Below are positions 27,375 through 37,360 of a stretch of 64,000 bases of DNA, one piece after another. A program made the translations under genes and the position numbers. The stretch is from Pseudomonas khavaziana (lineage in GTDB: Bacteria > Pseudomonadota > Gammaproteobacteria > Pseudomonadales > Pseudomonadaceae). The stretch is taken from positions 62,001 to 126,000 of the forward strand of contig NZ_JAHSTT010000002.1 in assembly GCF_019145205.1 (NCBI RefSeq), given 5' to 3'. How positions within the stretch are numbered: position 1 is the stretch's first letter; every line of letters begins with the position of its first letter. Below the pieces are notes generated by a model. It was not told where the DNA came from. It did not search any database and saw nothing but the letters and a program-made list of their open reading frames with translations.

Positions 27375-28295
27375 ATGCAAAAGTTGACTGTGGTGCTAAG
27401 CGTAGCGGTACTCGCCTTAAGCAGCGCCCATGTGTACGCGGACGCCCGTTGTGAAACGGTAAAAATGGCCGATCCGGGCTGGAGCGATATTGCCGCCACC
27501 AACGCCATCACGGGTTTCCTGCTGACGGGCATGGGCTACAAGCCCAAGGTCGACACCCTGGCGGTGCCGATTATCTTTGGCGGGCTCAAGGACGGCCAGG
27601 TGGACGCGTTCATGGGCAACTGGATGCCCGCGCAGCAGGGCTTCTATGACAAGTTCGTGGCCAACGGCGATGTGGTGCAACTGGCGAAAAACCTCGACGG
27701 CACCGAGTTCACCCTCGCCGTGCCGGATTACGTATGGGACGCCGGGGTGCATGAGTTTTCCGACCTGAACAAGTTTGCCGACAAATTCGACAAGAAGATC
27801 TACGGCATCGGCTCTGGCGCGCCAGCGAATATCTCGCTGCAGGAGATCATCAAGAAAAATGACTTTGATCTCGGCCAGTGGAAGCTGATCGAGTCCAGCG
27901 AACAGGCAATGCTTGCCGAAGTCTCGCGGGCGGTGAAGAGACAGCGTTTCGTCACTTTCCTCGGTTGGACTCCACACCCGATGAACGTGCAGTTGAAAAT
28001 GCGTTACCTCAAGGGCGGCGAGAAATACTTTGGCGACACCGGCAGCGTGTATACCTTGACCCGCAAGGGTTACGCGCAGGCCTGCCCGAATGTGGGAAAA
28101 CTGCTGACCAACCTGAGTTTTACCCAAGAGATGGAAAACAGCATCATGGCTGAAGTGGCCAATAACAAGGTCAGCAATGCCGAGGCGGCGAAAGCGTGGA
28201 TCAAGGCCAACCCGGCGGTGCTGGACAAGTGGCTCGACGGCGTGAAAACCATCGATGGCCAGGAGGCATTACCGGCGGTAAAAGCCACACTCTAA
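27375..28295 (+). CDS. choline-binding periplasmic protein (ChoX/BetX-like)
   Basis: This 306-aa protein is the solute-binding component of a choline ABC importer. The signal peptide is MQKLTVVLSVAVLALSSAHVYA, and the mature part has aromatic-rich choline-box segments (MADPGWSDIAATNA, FMGNWMPAQQGFYD, FLGWTPHPMNVQLK). No permease or ATPase gene is adjacent, so it must use an importer encoded elsewhere or serve choline sulfate. AGAGGGAAGG precedes the start. It is probably co-transcribed with betC. Confidence 0.9.
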   Translation: MQKLTVVLSVAVLALSSAHVYADARCETVKMADPGWSDIAATNAITGFLLTGMGYKPKVDTLAVPIIFGGLKDGQVDAFMGNWMPAQQGFYDKFVANGDVVQLAKNLDGTEFTLAVPDYVWDAGVHEFSDLNKFADKFDKKIYGIGSGAPANISLQEIIKKNDFDLGQWKLIESSEQAMLAEVSRAVKRQRFVTFLGWTPHPMNVQLKMRYLKGGEKYFGDTGSVYTLTRKGYAQACPNVGKLLTNLSFTQEMENSIMAEVANNKVSNAEAAKAWIKANPAVLDKWLDGVKTIDGQEALPAVKATL

Positions 28296-28313
28296 GAGGC
28301 GCCGCGATCCAAA

Positions 28314-28402
28314 TGTGGGAGGGGGCTTGCCCCCGATGACGGCCTATCAGCTATGAATGTATGGGCTGAAACACCGCTATCGGGAGCAAGCCCCCTCCCA
28401 CA
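28314..28402. repeat. REPIN inside the choline-sulfate locus
   Basis: Inverted REP units (left GTGGGAGGGGGCTTGCCCCC, right ending CCCCCTCCCAC) lie between choX and sulP on the transcribed strand and could reduce read-through into sulP. Confidence 0.9.
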
Positions 28403-28455
28403 GGGAGCCGGTGTGTACTGATACCCTGAGTCAAACCTTTTCAGCCGAGTTATAA

Positions 28456-30024
28456 ATGCCCCGGCCCAACCGCCATACCCTCTTCCCCTTCCTCAGTTGG
28501 CTCCCGCGTCAAACCCGCGCCAGCATCGGTAGGGATGCCATCGTCGGCCTCAGTGGCGCCGTGCTTGCCTTGCCGCAGTCGGTTGCCTACGCGCTGATCG
28601 CCGGCCTGCCACCGGAATACGGGCTCTACGCTGCAATCATCCCGGTGTTGATCGCCTGTCTGTGGGGCTCTTCCTGGCACCTGATTTGCGGGCCTACGGC
28701 AGCCATTTCCATTGTGCTTTACGCCAGCATCAGCCCCTTGGCCGTGCCGGGCTCCCAGGACTACATCACGCTGATCCTGTTACTGACCTTGCTCGCCGGG
28801 GTATTCCAGTGGCTGCTTGGCTTGCTGCGCTTCGGCGCACTGGTGAATTTTGTATCCCATTCGGTGGTGCTGGGTTTCACCCTGGGCGCGGCCGTGGTCA
28901 TCGCCCTGGGGCAGTTGCCCAACCTGATGGGGCTGGATTTGCCGAGCCAGGCCACAGCCATCAATAGCTTGCTGGCACTGATCGACCATGGCGCAGAATG
29001 GGACCACGCCTCCCTCGCCCTGGGGCTTGGCACTTTACTGGCCGGTGCATTGCTCAAGTATCTGGTGCCACGCTGGCCAACGCTGCTCATCGCCCTGACC
29101 CTGGGCAGCCTTGCGGTATGGCTGTGGCCGACAATGTTCGGGCATGTGGCGCTGGTCAGTGCGTTTATCGGCAAGCTGCCGCCGTTCAGCCCGTTGCCGA
29201 TGGACCTGGACCTGGTCTTGCGCTTGCTGCCCAGCGCCGTAGCGGTAGGGATGCTGGGGTTGGTGACCAGCCTGTCGATTGCCCGCTCACTGTCAGCCCG
29301 CTCGCAACAGTTGCTCGACGCCAACCAGGAAGTGCGCGCCCAGGGTTTATCCAACATCGTCGGCGGATTTTTCTCCGGTTACCTGTCGGCGGGCTCCTTC
29401 ACCCGCTCGGGCCTCAGCTACGAGGCGGGCGCCTGCTCGCCGTTGGCGGGGGTGTTTTCGGCACTGTGGGTGGCGTTATTCGCGTTATTTGGCGCGGCTT
29501 TAATCGCGCATATTCCAATCCCAAGCATGGCCGCGAGCATCCTGCTGATTTGCTGGGGCCTGATAGACCACCGGGCCATTCGAGCATTATTCCGAGTCAG
29601 TCGCGCCGAATTCGTGGTGATGAGCCTGACGTGTGTCGCCACTTTACTGCTGGAACTGCAAACGGCCATTTATGCCGGGGTGCTGGCGTCGCTGTTTTTC
29701 TACCTCAAGCGCACCTCGCAGCCACGGGTTCAGCAATGGCGCGACGGTGAGGAGGATGTGTTGCGAGTGGGCGGCTCGATCTTTTTTGGTGCCAGCCATT
29801 ACCTGCAAGTGCGACTGCAAAGCTTGCAGGGCGAGCGAGTGGTGATCGAGGCGCAGCAGATCAATTTTATCGACTATTCCGGGGTGGAGATGCTGCATCA
29901 GGAGGCGCGACGGTTGGCGGGGTTGGGACGCAGCTTGACCTTGCGTCGGGCCAGGCCGCAGGTCGTTGAAGAACTGAAAAAATTGGAAGGTGCCGATAAC
30001 TGCCCCATCCATTTCGAAGACTGA
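28456..30024 (+). CDS. SulP sulfate/anion permease with STAS domain
   Basis: This 522-aa protein has a hydrophobic transport domain (about residues 15-410; ALPQSVAYALIAGLPPEYGL is a SulP signature) and a C-terminal STAS domain (VVIEAQQINFIDYSGVEMLH). It lies downstream of betC-choX, and sulfate is a product of BetC, so a role in sulfate or sulfate-ester transport is likely; exporter versus importer cannot be told. To my knowledge a regulator/betC/betX/sulP order is known from other Pseudomonas. No strong ribosome site is seen before ATG 28456. Confidence 0.88.
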   Translation: MPRPNRHTLFPFLSWLPRQTRASIGRDAIVGLSGAVLALPQSVAYALIAGLPPEYGLYAAIIPVLIACLWGSSWHLICGPTAAISIVLYASISPLAVPGSQDYITLILLLTLLAGVFQWLLGLLRFGALVNFVSHSVVLGFTLGAAVVIALGQLPNLMGLDLPSQATAINSLLALIDHGAEWDHASLALGLGTLLAGALLKYLVPRWPTLLIALTLGSLAVWLWPTMFGHVALVSAFIGKLPPFSPLPMDLDLVLRLLPSAVAVGMLGLVTSLSIARSLSARSQQLLDANQEVRAQGLSNIVGGFFSGYLSAGSFTRSGLSYEAGACSPLAGVFSALWVALFALFGAALIAHIPIPSMAASILLICWGLIDHRAIRALFRVSRAEFVVMSLTCVATLLLELQTAIYAGVLASLFFYLKRTSQPRVQQWRDGEEDVLRVGGSIFFGASHYLQVRLQSLQGERVVIEAQQINFIDYSGVEMLHQEARRLAGLGRSLTLRRARPQVVEELKKLEGADNCPIHFED

Positions 30025-30036
30025 ACATGATCAAAC

Positions 30037-30124
30037 TGTGGGAGGGGGCTTGCTCCCGATTGCGGCCTGTCAGCTACCAAAATGTGACTGACACACCGCT
30101 ATCGGGAGCAAGCCCCCTCCCACA
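30037..30124. repeat. REPIN (paired REP palindromes)
   Basis: Inverted REP units (left GTGGGAGGGGGCTTGCTCCC, right ending CCCCCTCCCAC) fill the gap between the convergent sulP and aroE genes. Confidence 0.9.
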
Positions 30125-30136
30125 TTTAGATCTGTA

Positions 30137-30954
30137 TCAGGCCAATTGACGGCGCAGTTCGGCCAGTACCGGCGCCGAATCCGGGCGCACGCCGCGCCAC
30201 AGGAAGAAGGCTTCGGCCGCCTGTTCCACCAGCATGCCCAGGCCATCCATTGCCACCACTGCGCCGTGTTCCGTGGCCCAACGGCAAAACGCGGTGGGTT
30301 CCTTGGCGTACATCATGTCGTAGCAGAACGTCTTGCCCGGTTCGATCAGGCTGCCGGCAATCGGCGGTACATCGCCTGCCAGGCTGGCCGAGGTAGCGTT
30401 GATGATCACATCCACCGGCTCACGCAACCAGTCGAAACCACTGGCAGACACCGGGCCCAGGTCATCGAACAGCTCAGCGAGCAACTCGGCCTTTTCCACG
30501 GTGCGGTTGGCAATGATCAAGGATGAGGGTTGCTGCGCCAGCAACGGCTCCAGTGCACCGCGCACCGCACCGCCGGCACCCAGCAACAGGATGCGCTTGC
30601 CGTGCAGGTTAAGCCCTGCGTTCACCGTCAGATCGCGCACCAGGCCGGCGCCATCAGTGTTGTCGCCCAGCAATGTGCCGTCAGCCAATTTGCTCAGGGT
30701 GTTCACCGCCCCGGCGCGCTGGGCACGCTCGGTTAAGGTGTTGGCCAGACGGCAGGCTTCTTCCTTGAAGGGTACGGTGACGTTGGCGCCACGGCCCTGT
30801 TGGAAAAACTCACGGGCGCAATGGGTGAAATCCTCCAACGGCGCGAGCAAAGTGCTGTAGTCCAGTTGTTCGCCGGTCTGCTCGGCGAACATACGGTGAA
30901 TCAGCGGCGATTTGCTATGGCCGATGGGGTTGCCGAACACGACATACCGATCCA

Positions 30955-30955
<1 letters not shown>
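30137..30955 (-). CDS. aroE: shikimate dehydrogenase
   Basis: This 272-aa NADP-dependent enzyme reduces 3-dehydroshikimate to shikimate. The substrate loop [10 protein letters not shown] is at residues 8-17, the catalytic Lys lies in [10 protein letters not shown], and the NADP motif is [15 protein letters not shown] 30955 ([10 protein letters not shown]) overlaps the hemF stop by one base, so the genes are coupled; the longer start at 30991 would lie inside hemF. Confidence 0.96.
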
Positions 30956-31911
<956 letters not shown>

Positions 31912-31981
31912 CTACGCGAGGCCACTGGGCGTCGGCGGCAAATGGGCGCACAGGATACCACTGCATTCCATTGCATCGCAG

Positions 31982-31995
31982 TTGACGAAGATCAA
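31982..31995. promoter_or_regulatory. probable Anr/Dnr (FNR-type) box
   Basis: TTGACGAAGATCAA matches the TTGAT-N4-ATCAA consensus at 9 of 10 fixed positions. It is 95 bases from the hemF start and 53 from the qor start. Confidence 0.65.
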
Positions 31996-32047
31996 GCTTA
32001 GGAGTGGGATAGGGGGCTACGCGAATGCAACCTCAGGAGAAGTGCAG

Positions 32048-33025
32048 ATGGCCAAACGTATCCAGTTCAGCGCCCATGGCGGCCCCGAAGTTCTCGAATA
32101 TGTGGACTACACGCCGGCGGAGCCTGGCCCGCAGCAGGTTCGCGTGCGTAACGAGGCGATCGGCCTGAACTTCATCGATACCTATTTCCGCAGTGGCCTC
32201 TACGCACCGCCCGCCCTGCCATCGGGCCTGGGCGCGGAAGGCGCCGGTGTGGTGGATGCCGTTGGCAGTGAAGTTACCCAGTTCAAGGTCGGCGACCGCG
32301 TTGCCTACGGCAGCGGCCCGCTGGGAGCCTACAGCGAGTTACATGTGCTGCCCGCAGCCAACCTGGTGCACTTGCCGGAGGACATCAGCTTTGAACAGGC
32401 CGCCGGCGCCATGCTCAAGGGCCTGACCGTGCAGTACCTGCTGCGCCAGACCTACGAGCTGAAAGGCGGCGAGACTATCCTGTTTCACGCCGCTGCCGGT
32501 GGCGTCGGTTCCCTGGCCTGCCAGTGGGCCAAGGCCCTGGGGGTGAAATTGATTGGTACGGTCAGCTCCCCGGAAAAGGCCGCCCTGGCCAAATCCCTCG
32601 GTGCCTGGGAAACCATCGACTACAGCAAGGAAAATGTCGCACAACGCGTGCTGGAATTAACTGACGGCAAGAAGTGCCCAGTGGTGTACGACGGCGTCGG
32701 CAAGGACACCTGGCTGACCTCCCTGGACAGCACGGCGCCAAGGGGTTTGGTCGTCAGCTTCGGCAACGCTTCAGGCGCGGTGGATGGTGTGAACCTGGGC
32801 ATCCTGTCGGCCAAGGGCTCGCTGTACGTGACGCGGCCGACGCTGGCGACCTATGCCAGCAACCCGCAGGCCTTGCAGGCGATGGCCGATGACCTGTTTT
32901 CGATGATCAAGAGCGGCAAGGTGCGGATTGATATCAACCAGCGGTTTTCGTTGGCGGATGCAGCCAAGGCGCAGACGGAGTTGTCGGGGCGCCGTACGAC
33001 CGGCTCAACAATCCTGTTGCCTTAA
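32048..33025 (+). CDS. qor: NADPH:quinone oxidoreductase (zeta-crystallin type)
   Basis: This 325-aa medium-chain reductase lacks the zinc ligands of alcohol dehydrogenases. The NADPH-binding motif is FHAAAGGVGSLACQWAKALG and the quinone-reductase signature region is EGAGVVDAVG. ATG 32048 has CAGGAG 8 bases upstream; the ORF extends upstream to 31982 through non-conserved residues. It is divergent from hemF, as in other pseudomonads. Confidence 0.92.
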   Translation: MAKRIQFSAHGGPEVLEYVDYTPAEPGPQQVRVRNEAIGLNFIDTYFRSGLYAPPALPSGLGAEGAGVVDAVGSEVTQFKVGDRVAYGSGPLGAYSELHVLPAANLVHLPEDISFEQAAGAMLKGLTVQYLLRQTYELKGGETILFHAAAGGVGSLACQWAKALGVKLIGTVSSPEKAALAKSLGAWETIDYSKENVAQRVLELTDGKKCPVVYDGVGKDTWLTSLDSTAPRGLVVSFGNASGAVDGVNLGILSAKGSLYVTRPTLATYASNPQALQAMADDLFSMIKSGKVRIDINQRFSLADAAKAQTELSGRRTTGSTILLP

Positions 33026-33030
33026 GCGAG

Positions 33031-33116
33031 TCATCCCGGGCAAGCCCACTTCCACATTTGATCTGCGTCCGTCATGACAACGCGGTCAAATTATGGGAGG
33101 GGGCTTGCCCGCGATG
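33031..33116. repeat. degenerate REP pair in outward order
   Basis: A left unit (ATCCCGGGCAAGCCCACTTC) and a right unit (TGGGAGGGGGCTTGCCCGCG) are in the opposite relative order to the REPINs elsewhere in the window, with several mismatches. They lie between the convergent qor and tsaC genes. Confidence 0.7.
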
Positions 33117-33130
33117 GCCGCACCTCGGTC

Positions 33131-33688
33131 TTAGGAGGGCCGCACAACATCCCCGGTTACCAGGTCACGAATCAGGCTCGGGTTCTTGCGCCCACCCAGG
33201 GCGCCACCCAATACCAGATCCAGTTGCCCGCGGAAATACTGTTCCACGCGAATCCGCGTGCGTGCCGCCGGACGCCCCTGAGGATTGGCCGACGTGGAAA
33301 TCAGCGGCCCGACCTGCGCGCACAAATCCCGCACCAGCGGGTGGTCCGTGACCCGCAAGGCCACCGTGTCATGCAAGCCTGTGACCCATTCCGGCAGCAA
33401 GTCCTGATGGGGCACCAGCCAGGTGTTAGGACCAGGCCAGGTGCTGGCCATGCGTTCGATCCAGGTGTCCGGGAAGTCTTCAAACAGAAAGTCGAACTGA
33501 CGGATATTGTCCGCCACCAGGATCAGACCCTTGTCCACTGACCGGTTCTTGATCGCCAGCAGCCGATCCACCGCTTCTTCATTCCACGGGTCGCAGCCCA
33601 GGCCCCAGACCGCTTCGGTCGGATAGGCAATCACCGCGCCTGCGCGAATTTCTCGTGCGGCTTCCAGCACACGCCACCTGTTGACCAT
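33131..33688 (-). CDS. tsaC: threonylcarbamoyl-AMP synthase
   Basis: This 185-aa YrdC/Sua5-fold enzyme makes threonylcarbamoyl-AMP for the t6A37 tRNA modification. Family motifs are [14 protein letters not shown], the Lys-rich [14 protein letters not shown], and [11 protein letters not shown]. The length is that of the short TsaC form without the Sua5 C-terminal domain. It follows dprA on the same strand after 75 bases. Confidence 0.94.
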   Translation of the reverse strand: MVNRWRVLEAAREIRAGAVIAYPTEAVWGLGCDPWNEEAVDRLLAIKNRSVDKGLILVADNIRQFDFLFEDFPDTWIERMASTWPGPNTWLVPHQDLLPEWVTGLHDTVALRVTDHPLVRDLCAQVGPLISTSANPQGRPAARTRIRVEQYFRGQLDLVLGGALGGRKNPSLIRDLVTGDVVRPS

Positions 33689-33763
33689 TGTTTACTCTCC
33701 GAACTAAAGCTCTGGGCAGTTTACCGATCTTCGTTACAAAACCTAGCTTCAAAGAACTGACGG

Positions 33764-34867
33764 CTACAAAAGCTGGCAACGCGCAAGCCAGCGTCCGCTT
33801 TCACAGGTCACCTGGCCTTCCAACTCCAGTTCCGTAAGGGTTGCCAGCACCTGGGACAACGGTCGGCCGCTGGCAATCGCCAGGGCTTCGCTGCTATGCG
33901 GCGCCGCATGCAGCAGCGCCACCAATGGGTGGATAACCGGAAGCGGCGCGGGACGCGACACCGCTTGCCAACCGCGCAAGCCTTCCAGAATGTGTTCGAT
34001 GGTTTCCACCAGCACTGCGCCATCGCGAATCAGCTGATGACAGCCCTTGGCTCCGGGATGATGGATGGAGCCCGGGATCGCATACACCTCACGCCCTTGT
34101 TCCGCCGCCAGCCGTGCGGTGATCAGCGAACCGCTGGCCATGCTGGCTTCCACCACCAGGACGCCCAGCGAGAGCCCGCTGATAATCCGATTGCGCCGTG
34201 GGAAATTGCCGGCCTGAGGCGGCGCATCCAGCGCAAACTCGGAAACCACCGCGCTGCCCTGGGCAATCATCGCCGCCGCGAGCTTGCGATGGCGCTGTGG
34301 ATAAAAATTTTCCAGGCCAGTACCGAGCACGCCGATTGTATGGCCGCCCACATCCAGTGCCGCCTGATGCGCCGCGCCGTCTATACCCAATGCGAGACCG
34401 CTGGTGATGACAAAACCGGCGCTCGCCAGGCTGCGGGAAAACGCAGCGGCCGTGTCCATTCCAGGGCGCGAGGCCCGCCTACTACCGACCATGGCCAACT
34501 GGGGTTTTTCCAGAATGCCAGGATTGCCCGCGACAAATAACAGCGGCGGCGCGTCATCGATCTGGGCGAGCAGTGCAGGGTATTCAGGCTGGTCCCACAT
34601 CAGCAAATGCTGGGCCGGGTGGCCCAGCCAAGCCAATGTCTCACTGGCACCATCACGGATTTGCGGGCTACGTCGGGCATCGGCACTGATGGTGGGCAAG
34701 CCGAGGGAACGCCAGGCACTGGCAGGCGCACTGATGGCCTTGGAGGCGCAGCCGAAGGCATCGATCAACGTATGAAAACGCTTCGGGCCCAGTTCCGGCA
34801 GCCTGTGCAAGCGTAGCCGGGCTTCCAGCTCTGCCGGAGAAATTTCACTACTGTTTATCGGATTCAT
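33764..34867 (-). CDS. dprA: DNA-processing protein A
   Basis: This 367-aa protein binds single-stranded DNA and loads RecA during natural transformation. The central Rossmann-like domain shows GSRRASRPGMDTAAAFSRSL and SGLALGIDGAAHQAAL; the C-terminal region has the small winged-helix (DprA DML1-like) domain. An N-terminal SAM-like region precedes. It lies between the TsaP-like gene and tsaC on one strand. Competence of the organism cannot be inferred from this gene alone. Confidence 0.95.
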   Translation of the reverse strand: MNPINSSEISPAELEARLRLHRLPELGPKRFHTLIDAFGCASKAISAPASAWRSLGLPTISADARRSPQIRDGASETLAWLGHPAQHLLMWDQPEYPALLAQIDDAPPLLFVAGNPGILEKPQLAMVGSRRASRPGMDTAAAFSRSLASAGFVITSGLALGIDGAAHQAALDVGGHTIGVLGTGLENFYPQRHRKLAAAMIAQGSAVVSEFALDAPPQAGNFPRRNRIISGLSLGVLVVEASMASGSLITARLAAEQGREVYAIPGSIHHPGAKGCHQLIRDGAVLVETIEHILEGLRGWQAVSRPAPLPVIHPLVALLHAAPHSSEALAIASGRPLSQVLATLTELELEGQVTCESGRWLARCQLL

Positions 34868-34930
34868 TTGATCATCCTTGACCGGAACAAGCTGTGGATA
34901 ACTCTGTTGGTAACTTATTTAGCAGGCTAT

Positions 34931-35695
34931 TTATTGTGATTGTTGAGGCGTCTCAAAACGGTCTTTTATCGCCAGGGCGCGTGAAGCACTGAGCACCAGG
35001 GCATAACTGAGCTTTTCATAGGTGCGAAAGACCTGCAGGGTGCCGGCCCGCTCATCAGGAAGTCGGGTCGGCACGCCGGTAAGGGCGTCTCGCACAGTGG
35101 CGCCAGTCTTGATCACCGTGAGCAATTGGCCCTCCACCAGGCCATCGCGACGTCCCTTGTTCAGGGTCACGGCATCCAGCACGCCGAACTGAGTGATGCC
35201 CCTGGGAATATCGATAATGTGCCCTTCGATGAAGGGTGCTGATTTGCCTGCTTGCAGGTTGGCCAGCTCGACAGGCGGTTCGGCACGGAGCAAACGGTCG
35301 CCCGGGCGGATTTCCTGGGTAACCCTTTGCACCGCCAAGGTGGTGAGGTTGTCGGCGAGCAAAAAGCGTGCAGTGCCGATGTCATTGGCATTGATGCCCA
35401 GTAGCTCCTGGGTGTCGGGGTCGATGTAGGCCTTGCCCTGACGAAAGATCCCGTAGCTGGGCTGGGCCGGGTCCAGGCTACCGCGAGCATGTATACGCTC
35501 GCCGTTGGCGCCCAGCACACGACCGCCTTGTACCGCGACTATGTAAGGTGCGTTGTCCAGGTCCTGGGGTGAATCGAGAATCCGGTTATGCAGCAGGAAG
35601 TGCTGGATGGCCTGCCCCAGGCGCTCGGTGGGCTGTGCAATCAGTGCCGTGGCAAGCGGGGCCCATAGCAGCAAGACGAGTAGCGATTTCCTCAT
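34931..35695 (-). CDS. TsaP/PA0020-like envelope protein lacking the LysM domain
   Basis: This 254-aa protein occupies the position (between def and dprA) of the Pseudomonas gene PA0020, a TsaP-type protein that anchors the type IV pilus secretin to peptidoglycan. The C-terminal part ([20 protein letters not shown] and [20 protein letters not shown]) matches that family. As I know the family, a LysM domain follows the signal peptide and the total is about 340 aa. Here the signal peptide ([20 protein letters not shown]) leads straight into the post-LysM region. There is no upstream in-frame LysM remnant. An AAAGGAG lies before the start. A role without peptidoglycan binding is unclear. Confidence 0.72.
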   Translation of the reverse strand: MRKSLLVLLLWAPLATALIAQPTERLGQAIQHFLLHNRILDSPQDLDNAPYIVAVQGGRVLGANGERIHARGSLDPAQPSYGIFRQGKAYIDPDTQELLGINANDIGTARFLLADNLTTLAVQRVTQEIRPGDRLLRAEPPVELANLQAGKSAPFIEGHIIDIPRGITQFGVLDAVTLNKGRRDGLVEGQLLTVIKTGATVRDALTGVPTRLPDERAGTLQVFRTYEKLSYALVLSASRALAIKDRFETPQQSQ

Positions 35696-35830
35696 GGGGT
35701 CAATCTCCTTTATTATGTGCGTTCGCGTGAAATGTCATGGCCTTCGCGGCTTCCGAGCGTTTCACACCGGCCGTGTGGGTCCATCCCACCGCCGATTGGT
35801 CTCTACCTCACATGTGCAGCAATTACGCTT

Positions 35831-36337
35831 ATGGCTATTTTGAACATCCTCGAATTTCCCGACTCGCGCCTGCGCACGATCGCCAAGCCGGTGGCCGTAG
35901 TGGACGACAAGGTTCGTCAGTTGGTCGATGACATGTTTGAAACAATGTATGAAGCCCCGGGCATCGGCCTCGCCGCCACCCAGGTCAACGTGCATCTGCG
36001 CGTCGTGGTCATGGACCTGTCGGAAGATCGCAGCGAACCTCGGGTATACATCAACCCCGAGTTCGAACCGCTGACCGACGAGATGGGCGAATACCAGGAA
36101 GGCTGCCTGTCGGTGCCGGAGTTCTACGAGAACGTCGAACGCCCGCTGCGCGTGAAGATCAAGGCCCTGGACCGTGATGGCAAACCGTTCGAGCTGGTTG
36201 CCGAAGGCCTGTTGGCGGTGTGCATCCAGCATGAATGCGACCACCTCAACGGCAAGCTGTTTGTCGATTACCTGTCCACGCTCAAGCGTGACCGGATCAA
36301 GAAGAAGCTGGAAAAAAAGCATCGCCAGCAAGCTTGA
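35831..36337 (+). CDS. def: peptide deformylase
   Basis: This 168-aa metalloenzyme removes the formyl group from new polypeptides. All three motifs are present: GIGLAATQ (44-51), EGCLS with Cys92, and QHECDHL with His134, Glu135 and His138. The start [11 protein letters not shown] at 35831 is the conserved one; the ORF extends upstream without similarity. It is divergent from the TsaP-like gene and followed by fmt after a terminator-like hairpin. Confidence 0.97.
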   Translation: MAILNILEFPDSRLRTIAKPVAVVDDKVRQLVDDMFETMYEAPGIGLAATQVNVHLRVVVMDLSEDRSEPRVYINPEFEPLTDEMGEYQEGCLSVPEFYENVERPLRVKIKALDRDGKPFELVAEGLLAVCIQHECDHLNGKLFVDYLSTLKRDRIKKKLEKKHRQQA

Positions 36338-36349
36338 TACCCTTCTTCC

Positions 36350-36375
36350 AAAGGCTTGCTGCGGCAAGCCTTTTT
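36350..36375 (+). terminator. intrinsic terminator between def and fmt
   Basis: An 8-base stem (AGGCTTGC with GCAAGCCT) around TGCG is followed by a T-run. It partly separates def from fmt, which may be attenuated rather than fully uncoupled. Confidence 0.75.
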
Positions 36376-36406
36376 CTTTTGTGACTGCTTTTAACCGAGA
36401 ACGCCC

Positions 36407-37360
36407 ATGACCGAGCCATTGCGCATTGTTTTTGCCGGCACCCCTGAATTCGCCGCCGAACACCTCAAGGCACTGCTTGCCAGCCCTTATGACATCGTCG
36501 CGGTGTACACCCAGCCGGATCGCCCGGCCGGTCGCGGGCAAAAACTGATGCCGAGCCCGGTCAAGCAATTGGCGCTGGAGCACAATATCCCAGTGCTGCA
36601 GCCACCGACCCTGCGTAATGCCGAGGCCCAGGCCGAAATGGCTGCGCTGAAGCCGGACCTGCTGGTGGTGGTGGCCTACGGCTTGATCCTGCCCCAGGCG
36701 GTGCTGGATATCCCGCGCCTGGGTTGCATCAACAGCCATGCCTCGCTGTTGCCACGCTGGCGTGGTGCGGCGCCTATCCAGCGCGCCGTGGAAGCGGGTG
36801 ATGGGGAAAGCGGTGTGACCGTGATGCGCATGGAGGCGGGTTTGGACACCGGCCCGATGCTGCTCAAGGTCACCACGCCCATCACCGCCCAAGACACCGG
36901 CGGCAGCCTGCATGACCGTCTGGCCGAACTCGGCCCGCCTGCCGTGATCCAGGCCATCGGCGGCCTCGCGGCGGGCACCCTGGAAGGCGAAGTACAGGAC
37001 GACAGCCTGGCCACGTACGCCCACAAGTTGAACAAGGACGAAGCGCGCATCGACTGGAGCCGCCCCGCCGCGGAGCTGGAGCGTCTGGTGCGTGCGTTCA
37101 ACCCGTGGCCGATCTGCCACAGCAGCCTCAACGGCGAAGCCTTGAAAATACTCGCCGCATCCTTGTCCGACGGCAAAGGCACTCCCGGCCAGATCATCGG
37201 CGCCAGCAAAGATGGTCTGCTGGTGGCTTGTGGTGAACAGGCGCTGTGTCTGACTCGCCTGCAATTGCCCGGCGGCAAAGCGCTGAACTTCAGCGATTTG
37301 TTCAACAGTCGGCGTGAGAAATTTGCCCTGGGCACCCTCCTTGGGGTGGCCGCTCAATGA
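36407..37360 (+). CDS. fmt: methionyl-tRNA formyltransferase
   Basis: This 317-aa enzyme formylates initiator Met-tRNA using 10-formyltetrahydrofolate. N-terminal motif [12 protein letters not shown] and the folate/catalytic signature [18 protein letters not shown] are visible, and a C-terminal OB-like tRNA-binding domain follows. Its stop overlaps the rsmB start by four bases (ATGA), so fmt and rsmB are coupled. Confidence 0.97.
   Translation: MTEPLRIVFAGTPEFAAEHLKALLASPYDIVAVYTQPDRPAGRGQKLMPSPVKQLALEHNIPVLQPPTLRNAEAQAEMAALKPDLLVVVAYGLILPQAVLDIPRLGCINSHASLLPRWRGAAPIQRAVEAGDGESGVTVMRMEAGLDTGPMLLKVTTPITAQDTGGSLHDRLAELGPPAVIQAIGGLAAGTLEGEVQDDSLATYAHKLNKDEARIDWSRPAAELERLVRAFNPWPICHSSLNGEALKILAASLSDGKGTPGQIIGASKDGLLVACGEQALCLTRLQLPGGKALNFSDLFNSRREKFALGTLLGVAAQ

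Noticed and set aside
35696..35830. Hidden LysM remnant upstream of the TsaP-like gene
   Set aside because: The 135 bases up to def contain no LysM-like coding in any frame; the signal peptide is intact in the gene itself.
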